Assembly: GCF_000189635.1 (NCBI RefSeq)
Contig: NW_002476535.1
Coordinates: 1 to 64,000 of the forward strand
Direction: 5' to 3'
Length of the DNA stretch: 64,000 bases
Source: Tetrahymena thermophila SB210
Lineage: Eukaryota > Ciliophora > Oligohymenophorea > Hymenostomatida > Tetrahymenidae
A program made the translations under genes and the position numbers. The notes below the pieces were generated by a model. It ran no database searches, had not been told where the DNA came from, and saw nothing but the letters and a program-made list of their open reading frames with translations. Shown one piece after another: positions 24,849-38,243 of this stretch (position 1 is the stretch's first letter; each line of letters starts with the position of its first letter).

Positions 24849-26357
24849 TCAGTTTCTCTTGGTGGTCATGTTGGGATAAATCCATTCAACACCAGGAGTG
24901 TAACCCAAAGTGCTATATAATTACTTTCTTGTTTGCATGCTGATTTTTATTAAAATGTATTAGTTTAATAAAGTTGAATTAATGTAATATTTAATTTAAA
25001 GGATTAAATAATTTACTCAGGAACTGATTTTTCTTGAGTACCGTCAGCAGCAAGTTGCTTGAATAAATCATCAACAGCCTTCATAGCTACTCTTAAACTT
25101 GAGACAGGATAGATAACAATATTATATCCCCATGATTTGAAGTCGTTAACGTGGATGTAAGGAGTCTTACCAAATTCAGTCATATTGGCAAGTAAGTAGG
25201 GACCACCCTTGGGACCATAACCCTTCAAAGCTTAAGCAACAACTCTGAATTCTTCAGCAGTGTTTAAACCTATTATTATTTATGTATGATTAATATTACT
25301 TTAAAATATTTATAATATAATACCTTCAGGGAAGATCATGTCTGCACCAGCATCAATGTAAGCCTTAGAACGTTCAATAACGGCATCTAAACCTTCAACA
25401 GAACGAGCATCAGTTCTAGCACAGATAACGAATTCTCCATCAGAGCATTTCTTACTGGCATCAACAGCGATTTAAACTTTTTTAGCAAAATCTTCCTTAG
25501 GAACTAAAGCTTTTCCATCAAGATGACCACATCTTTTAGGGAAAACTTGATCTTCAATATGTAAACCTTAATTTAAATAAATGGAAAGTTAAATTAATTT
25601 TTTAATAAGAAGGATTATTTTTTATGCTTTCTGATTAAAATTTGCATATCAAAAATTTTGTTTAATTAAGGCTGAATGTGATGCAATATTTTCTAGTTAT
25701 TTAGCTGTAATTTAATCAAAGTAAAGCAATTTTCTAAATTTTTATTGTAAAATCAAAGATTTTTCCTTCTTATTTTCATAAATAATCAATTTATTTTTAT
25801 CTACACTCCAATTCTGTATTAAATAATTCAAAATTGTTTTTATTTATTTACCTGAAGCACCAGCTTAGAAGTAATCCCAAACAGTTCTAGCGCACATTTC
25901 TCCTTCTCCGAAACCGGTATCAGCATCAGCAATAACTGGAAGACCACTGGCCATTGAAACTTCCTTAATGACTTTGCAGAAACCATCCAAAGTGACCAAA
26001 CTTTTTATTTATTAATTATAATTAATATTTTGGAAATGAAAAATGAGATAATTGTTAAAATCATATCTATAAAAACTGAAAAGCATAATAATTACCCAAT
26101 ATCTGGAACACCAGTGGAAGCAGTAACAGCAGCACCTGAAACATAAAGAGATTTGAAGCCTAATTTATTAAAAATAGTTAGCTTACTAATTTACATTGCT
26201 TAAAATCTATGAAATCTTATTATCAGCTATGAAAACTTAATCTATTACCATTTTCAGCAGCGATTCTAGCACTCATACCGTTGAATGCACCAGGAACCAT
26301 GATGCAGTCGTTGGTCATCAACTTTCTGAAAGTTTTGCAATTGTTAAGGAAAGACAT
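24849..26357 (-). CDS. methylisocitrate/isocitrate lyase superfamily enzyme (PrpB / PEP mutase-like), 285 aa
   Basis: Six exons on the minus strand join in phase: 26357-26249, 26135-26096, 26000-25852, 25566-25324, 25269-25017 and 24912-24849 (introns 113, 95, 285, 54 and 104 nt). The protein has the full TIM-barrel pattern of the isocitrate lyase/PEP mutase superfamily: [13 protein letters not shown] near residue 20, [12 protein letters not shown] with the Mg-binding aspartates near residue 80, the PKRCGH active-site loop near residue 120, then ARTDAR and GADMIFPEG. The length equals that of 2-methylisocitrate lyases (about 290). Likely chemistry is C-C cleavage of a 2-methylisocitrate-type substrate to pyruvate plus succinate; carboxyphosphonoenolpyruvate mutase-like activity is possible. 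Codon choice is strongly biased (GCT, GGT, AAG, TTC), unlike most neighbours, suggesting high expression. The last 21 codons sit alone in a small exon. Confidence 0.93.
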
Positions 26358-26998
26358 TTTATGATAATTTATTTTGTTTACTACTTTTTATGAGAAGATA
26401 TTTCCAAAAAGGATATTTTTTGATTTATTATTATTATATTTTCAAGATAAAGCTCTCTCGTATTTATAATTGATTATTTTTTGATATTTATTTTTATTAA
26501 TTAATTAATGATAGACTCCTACTTGTTATTTATATAAATTAATTACACAGTTAAAATAATATTCATAAGTAGGATCAAGCAAGCACATCTTACTAGTTAT
26601 AAACTTATATTTTTTGTATAGAAGGATCTGGTAAAAATAAATGTTTATCTATTCTCTTTTTTATTAAAAATTCTATTCCGTATTTACTTTTATTAGATTG
26701 ATTGGCTTAAGATTAAATAAATCGGAATATATCAATATTCATTTTATATGTACCATCATTTTATGCAGAATAAGTCACTAACATATGCTTTGATTATATT
26801 TATCACAGAAAGAAGCAAATTTTTCGTTTTGAATTTATTAATTTTGAAAATAAAAAAGAGTAAGAAGTCAGCTTAATAAATATAGCTTATCATAATAAAT
26901 ATCCAACCACTTAAATCAAAAAAAAAAGCAAAACTTTGCATCAATATATTTACTGAAATAGAAATTCGAGAAATATTTATTAGGCTGATACAATATAT
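26358..26998. promoter_or_regulatory. divergent promoter region
   Basis: The 641 bp between the starts of the lyase gene (-) and the TRAPPC5 gene (+) are AT-rich. The region must contain both promoters. No recognisable binding motif stands out. Confidence 0.5.
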
Positions 26999-27657
26999 AT
27001 GAGTTAGATTAAAAAAATAGCAGATAAGCAAATCAAAGTATAAAAGCCAGATGCAAATCTCTCCACTTTCGGTTTTCTCTTTAGCTCTATAATTTAATAT
27101 CATTCATCTAAAAAGCGTAATGTTGAAGATGAATTGAAAAGTATGGGTGAAGGTATTGGAGTAAGATTGCTTGAATTAATTTATTTCAGAAACAATAAAC
27201 TTAAAAAAGAAACAAAACATTTAGACATGATTTAATTCATTGCAAATACAGTAAAAAAATAATTATTTTTGTTTATTTCAAATCATCTATAAAATATTCA
27301 TATTATTATAGATGTATTTTTTTTGAATAAATAATATTTCATTTGAAATAGGTATGGAAAACATTATTTGGCAAGAACGCTGATGGTATATTCCCAGAGG
27401 ATGGTGTTAAATATGGGTATTTAATCAGAGATGATAATCCTACAGTTTTAAGATATATTTCAGAAGTTTAAGGTTAAAATGGAGCTGCTTTTGTTGCTGG
27501 AATCATATAAGGAATGCTTAATCATTCAGGATTTGAAGCAGAAGTAGTGCATGATACTATATATTAGGATACTGAAAACAATAGTGAAATTTCCATGTAT
27601 CCTGCAACGTATTTTAGTATTAAATTTGCACCATACGTAGTTGAAAGAGAAAAGTGA
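26999..27657 (+). CDS. TRAPPC5: TRAPP complex subunit 5 (TRAPPC5/Trs31), 185 aa
   Basis: Two exons, 26999-27250 and 27352-27657, join in phase 0 across a 101-nt GT-AG intron, giving 186 codons. TRAPPC5/Trs31 is a Bet3-fold subunit of the TRAPP tethering complexes, which activate Rab1/Ypt1 for ER-to-Golgi and Golgi traffic. Family features are clear: the first helix with LSTFGFLFSSIIQY, GIGVRLLELIYFR, then the most conserved block VWKTLFGKNADGI followed by the YLIRDDNPTVLRYIS strand. The C-terminal sheet carries GAAFVAGIIQGMLNHSGF and a final SIKFAPYVVEREK. The length equals that of human TRAPPC5 (188). Start choice: ATG 26999 is in frame with the conserved domain and leaves a short basic leader of about 20 residues typical of the family. 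The protein is cytosolic and peripheral on Golgi membranes. Confidence 0.95.
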
Positions 27658-30041
27658 AATAAAAGCAATGAAATACTGCAAAATAAATAATTTTATTCAT
27701 AAAGAAATAGATTTTTTAATAAATAAATAATTAAATAAATAAATAAATTACTTGAATATAGAAAATGCTAAATATACTAATATCAAATAAATGTAATCAA
27801 TTAATCAATTAATTATTGTTTTTATTTCTAAAATAATTTTTGTATTTATTTATAAGTATATGGTTGATTGTTATATTTGGTTATCCTGCATTCAATTAAC
27901 ATGTTTCTTGAGGACTCATTATTATTTTAATGAGCTTTTGTATGCTTAAAAGAATGAAAACATAGATTTTTTGATATAAAAAATTTATTATTGATTATTA
28001 TATTCATCAGATAATTAATTTATATAATTTAAAAAAAATAAAGTAAATAGATATAAAATAATGAATTTGTAGAAATCTTAACTGATAAATTTATTCATAT
28101 AATAAATTTAGATAAATTAAAGTACAACTATTTAAATAAAATCATTATTAAAATATATATGTAAGATTTTCATTAAATAAATAAGCTTTTATTGATTTTT
28201 AAATTTTTAACTTGCAATAGAAATATTTATTTCATAAATTTATAAAAAGTTAATAAAACAATACAATAAAATGAATTTTAAGTCTGGAAAGTTATTTTTC
28301 TAGTTAAATATTTGAGATAAAAAGACTTTCAAAGATAAAAAATAGTTAAATTAGAAAAAATTAAATTTTTTTTTTTAATTTAAAGTTTGTGAAAAGTTTT
28401 TATTACTACAAAAAAATAAAATTAAAATAAAATAAAAAAATTTATTTAAAATTTAAATAATCTAATAAAGTTACTAATTTTAATTCAAATACTTTCTCTT
28501 TTAAATTTAATTACTATAGCGATAGATCATATTTAATAAATTAAGATAAAGTGATGATTGATATGATATGTAAATATTATTTTTGTTAAATTGTAATCAG
28601 TTCCAACTATTTGTAATTTAAAGCAAAATAAAATTAATCAATTTAAATATATAATATTATTTAGTTTTTTATTAAGTTATTTAACAATAACTATTTATAA
28701 TTTATGAATTATTTTATTTTTTATTTCAATTTTTAAAATTAATTTACACAAAATTTTATTATTAATAGGAATTATATTCTAATAAAAATTATTAAAATAA
28801 AATTGATACAAAATTTAATACTTAAATTAATTATAATACTCCTATTTTTATTTACAAATAGTAGGATTATTTTAGTTAAAAAAATATTATTATGAAAAAC
28901 CAATAATGTTTAAAACTCCAATTTTCGTTTAAATAAATTTATTTACAAAAAAGCATGCTTGTCGATATTTAAATAGAAATGATCAGATTTATAATATTAG
29001 TATTTAATAAATAAAATTCAGTTCATGAATTGAAATTGGTAATATTTAATTAGTTATTTAATATTCATCCAAAATATTTTCTCAAAAAATAATACTATAA
29101 ATATTTAAATTAAAGAATTCAATCATAAAAATAAAAAGATATATTGGAAATTGCTACAATTTTTTATTTTTAAATTGTTTTTTTTTTAATGAGTTATAAT
29201 GATTTATAAAAAATCTATTTTGTTTTTCTATTGTTTTATATATATAACATGTTTTATGCTAACCTGATCATAATTATCATTCAGAATCAAGTTACACATT
29301 ACAATTATTATTTGTTAATAGAAAAGATAATAGTTATTTATTTTTGTAGTATAAGTATGGAATAAAAAATTGATATTCATTTATTTATTTGATTTGTAAA
29401 TAAATTATTTATAAAATAATTTTTTTCCAATTTTTTTGATAGGATTTAATCATTTCTCAAACAATATTACAATTAATATTTTTTTATATTTATTGCAAAG
29501 AATGTAATATATTTATCAAAAAAAATCGATTAGTAAGTAAAAAAAATATTAATATGATATTCATAAATATTATGAGTTTAACTTGAATAAATTGTTTAAA
29601 ATTATATAAAATCATGTTTATTATTTTTCTAAAAATATATTTGATTTGTATTTATAAAATATTATTTTAAAAAAAAATAAATATTCCTATTTCGTTCTAA
29701 TATAAGTTAACTTATAAATAAAAAAATTTAAATAATAAAAAACCAAAGTAAAAAATCAAGAAATACTTAAAATATTTAAAAATTAGATCATTGATATTTT
29801 TTTAATAAGTAAAGTAGAATATTTTTGTCAATAGATTTTTTGAAAAAATTACTAGAAAAATTATAAGCTATCTTTATGGAGTAAGTAGAAAAAAAAAAAC
29901 TAATATTTTAAAGAATAAGAAGTATTTATAATTTTAATGACTTTAGTCAGTAAGTAACCAGTAAATAAATATAAATCACTTTAATGTTGTTGAGAAATAT
30001 ATGACTTAAAATATTGAGATTTACTTTGAGATAGTTATTAA
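27658..30041. other. AT-rich intergenic desert
   Basis: These 2.4 kb between two plus-strand genes are among the most AT-rich of the window. I find no coding frame, no tandem repeat of note and no RNA gene. The sequence is dominated by A/T homopolymers and ATAAATA-like words. Confidence 0.6.
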
Positions 30042-33000
30042 ATGGGTGAAAATAAAGTAATTGAAAGATAATAAATTTTAGAAGTCTGCCAAATTAGTTT
30101 GATAAATACAGTAAAAATAAATAGCTGGATAGAATCGCTCATATCTTTGATTATTAATTAATTCAATAAATAACTAATAATAAATATCTTCAAAAATACA
30201 CTTAGTTTTTTTTACTTTTAACATAATAAATACATAGATAAATACACTAATTGATAAACCAATCAAAGATTAAAACTCTATCAAAAATTCATAGCAATTA
30301 TTTGAAATACTTTATCTTCTATAACCTCCCTTAAATATATAAACTACTCATTTATAGAATTAAGCACAATTTATTTATTTATTTAGACCAATCATAGATT
30401 GTATATTCAGTTGATTTGAATCTCTAGGAATGAGAAACTCCTACAGTATTAAAGTACTGCATTTCGAAAGTATACTTTTTCTCTATATTTATCATTTTTT
30501 TAATAATATTAAAGGAAGTTGATAAACTACTAAGAAATCAAAACAAAAGCCTTTAAGATGTAGAAAAAATATAACAATTTCTCTACAGTTTGCCTTATTT
30601 TTAGAACCTTTTTAATGAAATCCACAAATCTCTAATACCCAAGTTGATCCGTAAATTTTAATTTAGCTAATGTGAGGCTGGAGGAGCAATTATTGAAAGT
30701 GGTAAACATGCAATTTATTTTTAACAAAATATTCATCAAAATTTAACTAACAAAAGGAAGCAGAATAAAAGACTTCTTCATTATTCTTGAAGGAACATGT
30801 CTTGAAATGAATAAATAAAAACATTAAGAAGCTGATGAGTAATCAAGTGTAGCCGAAGATCTTGAAAAAACCCCTTACTTAAAGATTTTAAAGCAAAGCG
30901 AAGAAAGAAAAAAAAGTCTTCTTTTCTAACAAACTCCTATACATTAAAATACCACCAAGAGTTAAACTTCAAGATTTAGAGAAGAAAGTAAATTTTTATA
31001 ATTTTGAAATACAATTTGGCTTAATTGGCGTTTTTTGATGTTTATTTAAAAAAATTTTTTCCTATAAGATATTTAAACTACATTTTGACTTACAAGATGA
31101 TAGAATTCATATCATATTTTAAATTTTAGTAAAAACCTAATAAATTAAAGACAAGTTAACTAGCATACAAGAAATTGTTTTTTCTATATTAATTAAATTA
31201 TTGTAAAACATCATATAAATATCATACTTATATTAATCTAGACTAAACTTAGAAAATAACCAAAGATTGCCTAGCAAAATATTGAAACGTCTTTTAATTT
31301 TTCTTAAAAAATACTCATTTTTTTTTTCATTAAATATAGAAGTATTCCTACCAATCAATTACTTTTCTTTATAAAACTATAATACCATGAAACACACAAA
31401 AATTTATTTTTAGACTAACTTTGATTTGATTTTCACCTAAAAAAATTATCTAATCGATTAATTAATTAATTCATTTTTATTTAACACTAATTTATAAATT
31501 AACTCAATAAGGTTTTATTTGAATTAATGCTTATTTTTTTCATATTTTCCAATGTATTTTTTATCAAAAATCTACTATATCATCTTTAATACTATTTTTT
31601 TCTAAAATATTTAGGTTAGCTTTTAAAAATTGAATCTATGGATGAATCTGAATAAACTGTTACAGCTCAAACTCCACTTCCATAAAAATCTTAATTCTTT
31701 CAAAATAGTTCTTAAGTGAGATCTGATATAATGGAAGATTATTTTGTATAATAATATAAAAGAAAATATGAGAAAAAGGGGTATAATATTTTAAATACCT
31801 TAAAAGAAGGAGATTTTTTTGGTGGTATTACAAAAAAAGGCGCAGAATAGACCTTCTCTGATATTTTATGCTGTACGAAGGTTGAATATGTTTGCCTCTG
31901 TTTTGAAGACTACTGGAGTATTTTATCTATGTACTAGTTAAGAATGTGCGAATAAAAAATAGCATTTCTTCGTTCATATAGATTTTTATAAATATATTCT
32001 GATCACTACCTTAACAAGAGGTTAAATATGTTTGAAGAAGTCTCGTTCAACAGAAATTAAGTTTTATTTGAAGAAAATGAACTATCCAGCTATATTTACT
32101 TCTTTTACGAAGGAGAATTTGTAATGAATAAAAATATTGACTTCAAAAAATATCTAGATTGTATGTTGAATAATAATAGTAACTCGAACAATTAAAATTT
32201 ATTTGCTAAAAACACTTAAATTTAATAATTGTAGCGTTCTAACTAAAATTCAGAATAAACTACTTCTGAAAGTGATGAAAATCATAATTAAAATATCTGT
32301 TGTTCGGGATAATTTAAAAAGAATGTCATAATATCTTACCTTAATCCAGGAAGTTACATTGGTCTTTCTGAATTACTAACAGATTCAAAATATACGTACA
32401 CAGTATCATGTTTCTCTACTCATGCCAAAGTATACAGACTTTATAAAGAGGTAAAATCAATATTATTCAAAGCTGTTTCATGAAAATTAACAAAACTTAA
32501 CTACTTTTGATAAAAGCTAACAATTTAGAATTTCATGAGTGAATTTAAATTAAAGAAGCTATTATTTATAAACTTAATAGAAGATTTTTTATATTTGACA
32601 AATTCAAGTGCTTCAAATGCCTACAATTATTATTTTGATTTAAGTATTATTTGAAATTAGTAAATAAGGCAAAGATATTTTTCACTGCTTAACCATTTTT
32701 ATTTGATTAAAAATTCTTAAGTAAACAAATTTATCAAAAACAAGTAAACATACCCAAAAATAAAATTTATCAATACAAATAAAATCACTTTTATTTAATA
32801 TTTTATCAGAAATTAATATTTGATAAATGATGAATCTGAAATAATTAATTTAATGATTTTCTCATAAAAGAAAATAAATTTAATTTAATTTAAAAATTCT
32901 TCTTATTGTTTAATGTAATTTTAATAATGTTTTATTAATAATAGAATTTTGAGAAATTTTTCAAATGTGAGGCAAATATAGAAATAATGGCATAAGACTG

Positions 33001-35691
33001 TCTTGGAAAAGAAAAGATCTATGAGGAAATTTTATAAAAGCATGCTAATATGATGATAGGTGAATACAGCAAAATGGGAGAAAATCAAACAGAAAAAGAA
33101 ATGATAAACATTTTTGAAATAAGTAAAAAGAAAAACAATAATAACTCAAATGTGCTTATCCCTCATCAGCACTCAAAAAGTGATGTACCTAAATTTAAAA
33201 AAGATGTTTCAGTAATAGATCAAAGAATAGAAGAGTAAAATAAAATTTTTTTTATAATTTTATTATTCAATGAGTATCTTAGAGCTTACTTCGATATATG
33301 ATTATTGTCAGCCAATTATTTTTATTATTAAAATCCTACCAAAAAAATAAGGAAAAAAATTAATTTTAATTTAATTTACAGTTCTAAAGTGCTGATTTTT
33401 ACCAAGCAAATTCAAATATCTATCTGTAAATCAAAGTTATTCTTAACTATATTTTTTATAGAAAATTAAATAGTTAATCTGGGAAAATAAGCAGGAAAGA
33501 TATTCAAAAAGAAAAATCTTAAAATCTTTAAGATACAATCCTGAATTCTATAAATAATGATCCCTATTTTAGGAGAAAACTTTTGAACAATCTTTCAAGC
33601 TTAGGCTTCAAAATAAATCACGACAATTGTAATATATACAATCACTTAAAACTATAAACTAATTATGCTACTTCAAGGACTTCTAGTCTTTCAAATTTAT
33701 AAGAATGCATTTCAAAAACTAAACAAGAGACCTTGGCTCAGAATTAACCATATCAAGGAAAGCTAGAGTAAATTCCAGAAGTACTTGCTTCTAATATGAG
33801 TATTTAAGATAATAATAAAACTTCAAATGCCAACAGTAACATCAATGCGAACTAGCAATCTTTTAGAGTAGCCTAAAAATAAAATAACACATTAAACTGT
33901 CAAAGTCTGTAGGAATTATAAAGAAAGAGACTTTCTTTTATTTTGGGCTGCTAAGATAAAAAGTAATTTTAGCAAAAATCTTCAACAACACTTTAACGCT
34001 AAACAAGCATTGATTAAGAAGATGGTAAAGTAAAATTTGAAAACTCCCCAAGCATCGAAGATTTAAAATGCTTTGAAAATAATATTACATACAGAAAAGA
34101 AAATCAAACTGAACCTAACTCCCCATAAGCCTAATATGACTAGCCTAATTTTAATTCAAAAACTAGTATTGTATTCTCAAACAACGATTAAGAATTCCTG
34201 ACAGCTACAAGCCCTTATGAACTCTCAAACCCATAACAGAATAATTAATAGGGTTTTCAAAATAACTTAAGGATGAAATCTCTCTCACCATAAAGGAAAC
34301 TAAAAATTTCAGAAAATATTGGCAGTTAGCAATCATCTTGTTAATAAACCAAATATTTATCTCCTTAAACAAACTCAAACCCCAATTTTATTATCAAAAA
34401 AGACCAACTTATAAGCAGAAAAGCTAAATTAGAATCTGTACTATCAGCTTAAAATTCTAAAAAACAATATCTTGTAAGCCCTAAAAAAGATGAAGAATAT
34501 ATAAGTCCTATTGTAAGTCCTTTTTAAACATTTAGATAAAAGTTGTACAACAATTTTTGCAACAGCAACAATATTAATTTTTCTGAAGCTGAGTCTCCTA
34601 TAAAATTTTAGCAAAGTAATACTAATACTTCTCATAACAATTCTTTATAATTAAAATTATTGAATTAAAAACCATAATAAAATTCATAGCTGCATACCTA
34701 AGGTTTAAATAAATTAAATTAAGTTTGCTAACCCTAAAGTTCTTCACCAAGTGAAGCTTCTAAAATACAGTTGAAATAAACTTTATTAAATGTCAATCCT
34801 CAATAGCAGCAATCTCAAACTAGCTTAGCATAATGCAGTATTAGCTTTAGCAATTAAAACAAAAGATAAAATAGTGTTTCTAACTTCTAGTTCAATTTGC
34901 AGGGAGGAAATACAAATAACAAAGATTACAAGAATTATTTGGAACAAATATAATAACAATAATAAAATAATAATAATAACAGTAATATCAATAACAATCT
35001 AAATAATAAAAATTAAAATTTAAATATCCATCTGAGGGCAAAATCATAAAAGAGTTTCAGAGATAAGTTGCATATTTTAGTTGATAAGCACATTCAAGAT
35101 AATTTAAATCATAGAAAATCTTATATTTTTAATAATCATAATACATCAACTAATAAAGTTTCTATTTAAACTGAATATCATAGCTAATAACTTAAACCTG
35201 CTCAGATAACTCAAACCTCAAAAATAAATATAAATAATATTCCCACAGAATCTATATCATCTGTAAGGTTTGAACACGTTCTAGATTATGGTAGCTAAGC
35301 TAATAATCATAGTAACTCGTAATTAAGTAAAAATGTCGAATAAAAATCTCCTAAAGTATTGAACATTGCAAAGAAAAAATAAAAATCTTTATTACACTTT
35401 AACTATCCAAGCTAGACTCATATAATGGAAGACAATACTATAGTAAGTAATTAAGTTAACACTACTTTATAGTCTCCAATTGTAAATAAATAAGCTGCAA
35501 AAATGCTTCATAAACGTTGTTCTATACCATTAATGTCACCAACTTCCACTAAGATCACTCAACTTAGTACAGCACACTCCCCTTCTTTCAGCTCATTTCA
35601 AACAGTTATAAATAAACATCACTCTAGAATGGCGAGCGATTAATCTTGCTCGTATATAAATTAAAATATAGCTAAAAATTAGTATATATGA
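30042..35691 (+). CDS. protein with two cyclic-nucleotide-binding domains and long Asn/Gln/Ser tail, about 1290 aa
   Basis: Well-supported exons are 30515-30701, 30757-30987, 31615-32450, 32945-33234 and 33462-35691, all in phase, preceded by the end of an exon at 30469. The first exon is uncertain: a model using ATG 30042, donor 30097 and acceptor 30434 works in phase but has atypical splice sites. Two cNMP-binding folds are visible. The first starts near IPKLIRKFQFSQCEAGGAII, with SRIKDFFIILEG and later LKEGDFFGGI. The second has MFEEVSFNRNQVLFEENE, SSYIYFFYEGEF, YLNPGSYIGLSELL and a final helix NFEKFFKCEAN. The canonical phosphate-binding arginine loop is not obvious in either, so ligand binding is doubtful. 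The remaining 750 residues are Asn/Gln/Ser-rich. Such tandem-cNBD proteins are a large family in Tetrahymena, without channel or kinase domains. Role: probably signalling, inferred. Confidence 0.82.
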
Positions 35692-36420
35692 TATAAAAAT
35701 ATTGTTAATCAAAAATAACAAACTAAAATAAGACATTAAATATCTAATAGTGCATTTGCACTAATAATTTTTAAGTGGATTTATTTTGTTTTATTCTGTC
35801 AATTTATAATATTATCAATTAAATTGAATGTAATAACTGTTTAGTTATCTATAAAATATTTTTTGTAAATTCTTAACTCATTCTAAATTATCAATTATAT
35901 TTTTTATTGCATTTAAAGTGGAAAAGGATTTAAAAAGAAAAATTGTTTTTTGATAAAAAATATTAAATTAATAAATTTAAATATAAAACACAAAATGATA
36001 ATTTAAAAAAATAACTTAGTTATGGTAAACATTTCAAAAATATGATAAAAAAGATATCCTTGTAAAAATATAACTATAGTTTTAAGCAAATACTTAATTA
36101 ATTAATTTTTTATTGAAAAATACTTTAAAATATAATCCAAACATTTAATTTTTGAATCAACAATAAATCAAATAAATATGTAGTAATTAAGCATTTATTT
36201 ATGATGCAGATATTTTCTCAGCAAGTAATATTTATTTATTTCCTATTACAATACTAATTTCGCAAAAAATAAAGCAAACAAATATATTTTGTAAATTTTT
36301 TATAGCAAAAAATTAGTGAGTGATTACTATCCATAGAATTAATTAATTAATGAAAATAGAATTTGGACATATTAATGAATGAACAAATGAATAAGATTGA
36401 ATATGTATGACAAATAATCC
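35692..36420. other. intergenic between convergent genes, AT-rich
   Basis: This 730-bp spacer between the cNB-domain gene (+) and the neuroguidin-like gene (-) shows no coding frame. Confidence 0.6.
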
Positions 36421-38243
36421 TCAATTCTTTTTAAATTTTTTAGTAGGTTTGGGACCTTTGTTAAATTTATTTCCACTATTGTTAAATTTATTTCCACCAT
36501 TGTTAAATTTATTTCCACCTTATTTTTCGTTTTTATTTTTATTATATTTTTATAATGTTTATTGCAAGTTTTATTTTTCTTTTTTTTCAAATTCAGGATC
36601 AACAGCAAGCTTTTAATGGTGTAAAAGTTCTCTAATATATTTTTGTTCACTCATGTCATCGATTCTATCAAGTTTTGCTTTATTTTTTTCAAATTCTTTA
36701 ATTCTCTTTTTATCTTACTTAGATCTTTGTAATCTTACAAAATTATTTAATTCGTACTTTTATATTTCCTAAAAAAAACAAATTTGTTAGTTAAAATTTT
36801 ATAATAAAATAAAAAAATAAATACGCTTTCTCTTTTAGCGATCTTGTCTGTTTCTGCAAATCTCTCAACAACTGGTCTATCATTCTTGATTTCGTTGATA
36901 TCAGCGTTAATATTAGCTTTTAATTATCTCATAAGATAAGCTTCTCTTCTCTTTTTTTCAACTTCTAATCTTCTTTCTGCTTTATCTTGCTGAACAGCCA
37001 TAGTCTTAGGAGCAACATACTATAATATCATTCATTAAATAATATATAAATAAATAAATAAAATCACTCATTTTATTAAATCTACCTTTGCTACTGGTTT
37101 CTTCTTTATCACCTACTTTTTGGCTTTAGTTTCTTCTTCATCAGAAAGATTAGAAACATTTTCAGAAATATCTTCTTGTTCTTAGTCATCTTCTTCTCCT
37201 TAACTATCATCTATCAATTCAGGGCGAGGCTTAAAACTAATAGGATCTTGGGAAATACTAGTTGAAGTCTTTGTTCCTTTTCCTTATTCAGATGTTTTAA
37301 GAGAAAATTTCATCAACTTAGAGATTTGATATTCCATCTTTTATTCAACTGGTTTAAGTTTAGAAAGGAGTGTTTTATAATAAATGAGTTTTTTGACTAC
37401 AGGTGAATCTTTAAGAGAAATGCCATTTAACTTGTAGAGCATATAAAAGTGTAAACAAATAAGGTAATTAGAAAATATTTCATTCTTAGAATTAAGTAAA
37501 CTTATTCCCTATTCTAAATTTAGATTTTTAGATCTGGTCAACTTGGTTATTGGATATAATTTAGACTCTTCATCCTTTGAGTTTTTGCTCATCTCATCAA
37601 TAAGCTTTTTAAATTCCCCTTAATCATTTTGATATATTTCTTCCTTTTCAAGGTCAATTTTAGAAATATTTTTCTTCTTTAAAATATCTTGAATTAATTC
37701 GACATTTTCAATTTAAGATAAATTTTGTTTGCTAATTTTTAATATTTTTTCAAAGTAATTTGAGCTGTTAACATTTTATTAGAACAATTCTTTGTCCTTT
37801 TCATCTTCTTCGTCTTCTTCAGAGTATTCAGCTTCAATATTATCTAAATCCTAATCTTACAAATTGCTATCATCACCAGATTCTTCTTCTTCGTCATCAT
37901 CATTATCATCATCATTCAAATCACCAAGAACAGAATTTGAATCTTCGTTTAAATTAACTTTTAGTTTTCCTTTCTTTGATGCTTTATTGTCATCTTCATC
38001 TTCTGTGATACTGAGATTAGGAATTTCATCTGAATTGAGGCTTTCATCTTCATCATAATCGCCTTCTAATTCTTCTTAGTCTTGCTCATCTTCATCACTA
38101 TCTTCTACATGACCAACTAAATCATCACTATCTTCTAATTATGCTAACTAATCGCTATCTAATTCTATGTCTTCATCTTCCTCTTCTTCTTCAGATGAAG
38201 GTTATTTAACCTTTTTAATTGGTTTTTACTTATTGCCAGCCAT
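36421..38243 (-). CDS. Sas10/Utp3/C1D family protein, neuroguidin/Lcp5-like, 566 aa
   Basis: Three exons on the minus strand join in phase 0: 38243-37086, 37019-36825 and 36768-36421 (introns 66 and 56 nt). Residues 1-170 or so are strongly acidic (long Glu/Asp runs with Ser), typical of nucleolar proteins. Residues of about 225-345 carry the Sas10/C1D helical domain: an initial Leu-rich helix, YLICLHFYMLYKLNG, SLKDSPVVKKLIYYKTLL and SKLKPVEQKMEYQISKLMK. The C-terminus has YELNNFVRLQRSKQDKKR, the neuroguidin/Lcp5 signature, and ends in a basic Gly/Asn repeat (GGNKFNN three times). Lcp5/neuroguidin is part of the small-subunit processome with U3 snoRNP and acts in 18S pre-rRNA maturation. The C-terminal Sas10 domain of Utp3 is not seen, which favours Lcp5 over Utp3. 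The N-terminal acidic region is longer than in yeast or human. Confidence 0.88.

Noticed and set aside
32519-32654. Apparent C-terminal exon of the cNB-domain gene ending at TGA 32652
   Set aside because: Splicing past it to 32945 gives the expected last helix of the cNB fold (YKENFEKFF) and an in-phase link to the following exons. The skipped region has intron-like AT content.
36372-36650. Overlapping frames of 92 codons (-) and 69 codons (+) with Asn/Leu repeats
   Set aside because: They are alternative frames of the C-terminal GGNKFNN repeat of the neuroguidin-like gene.
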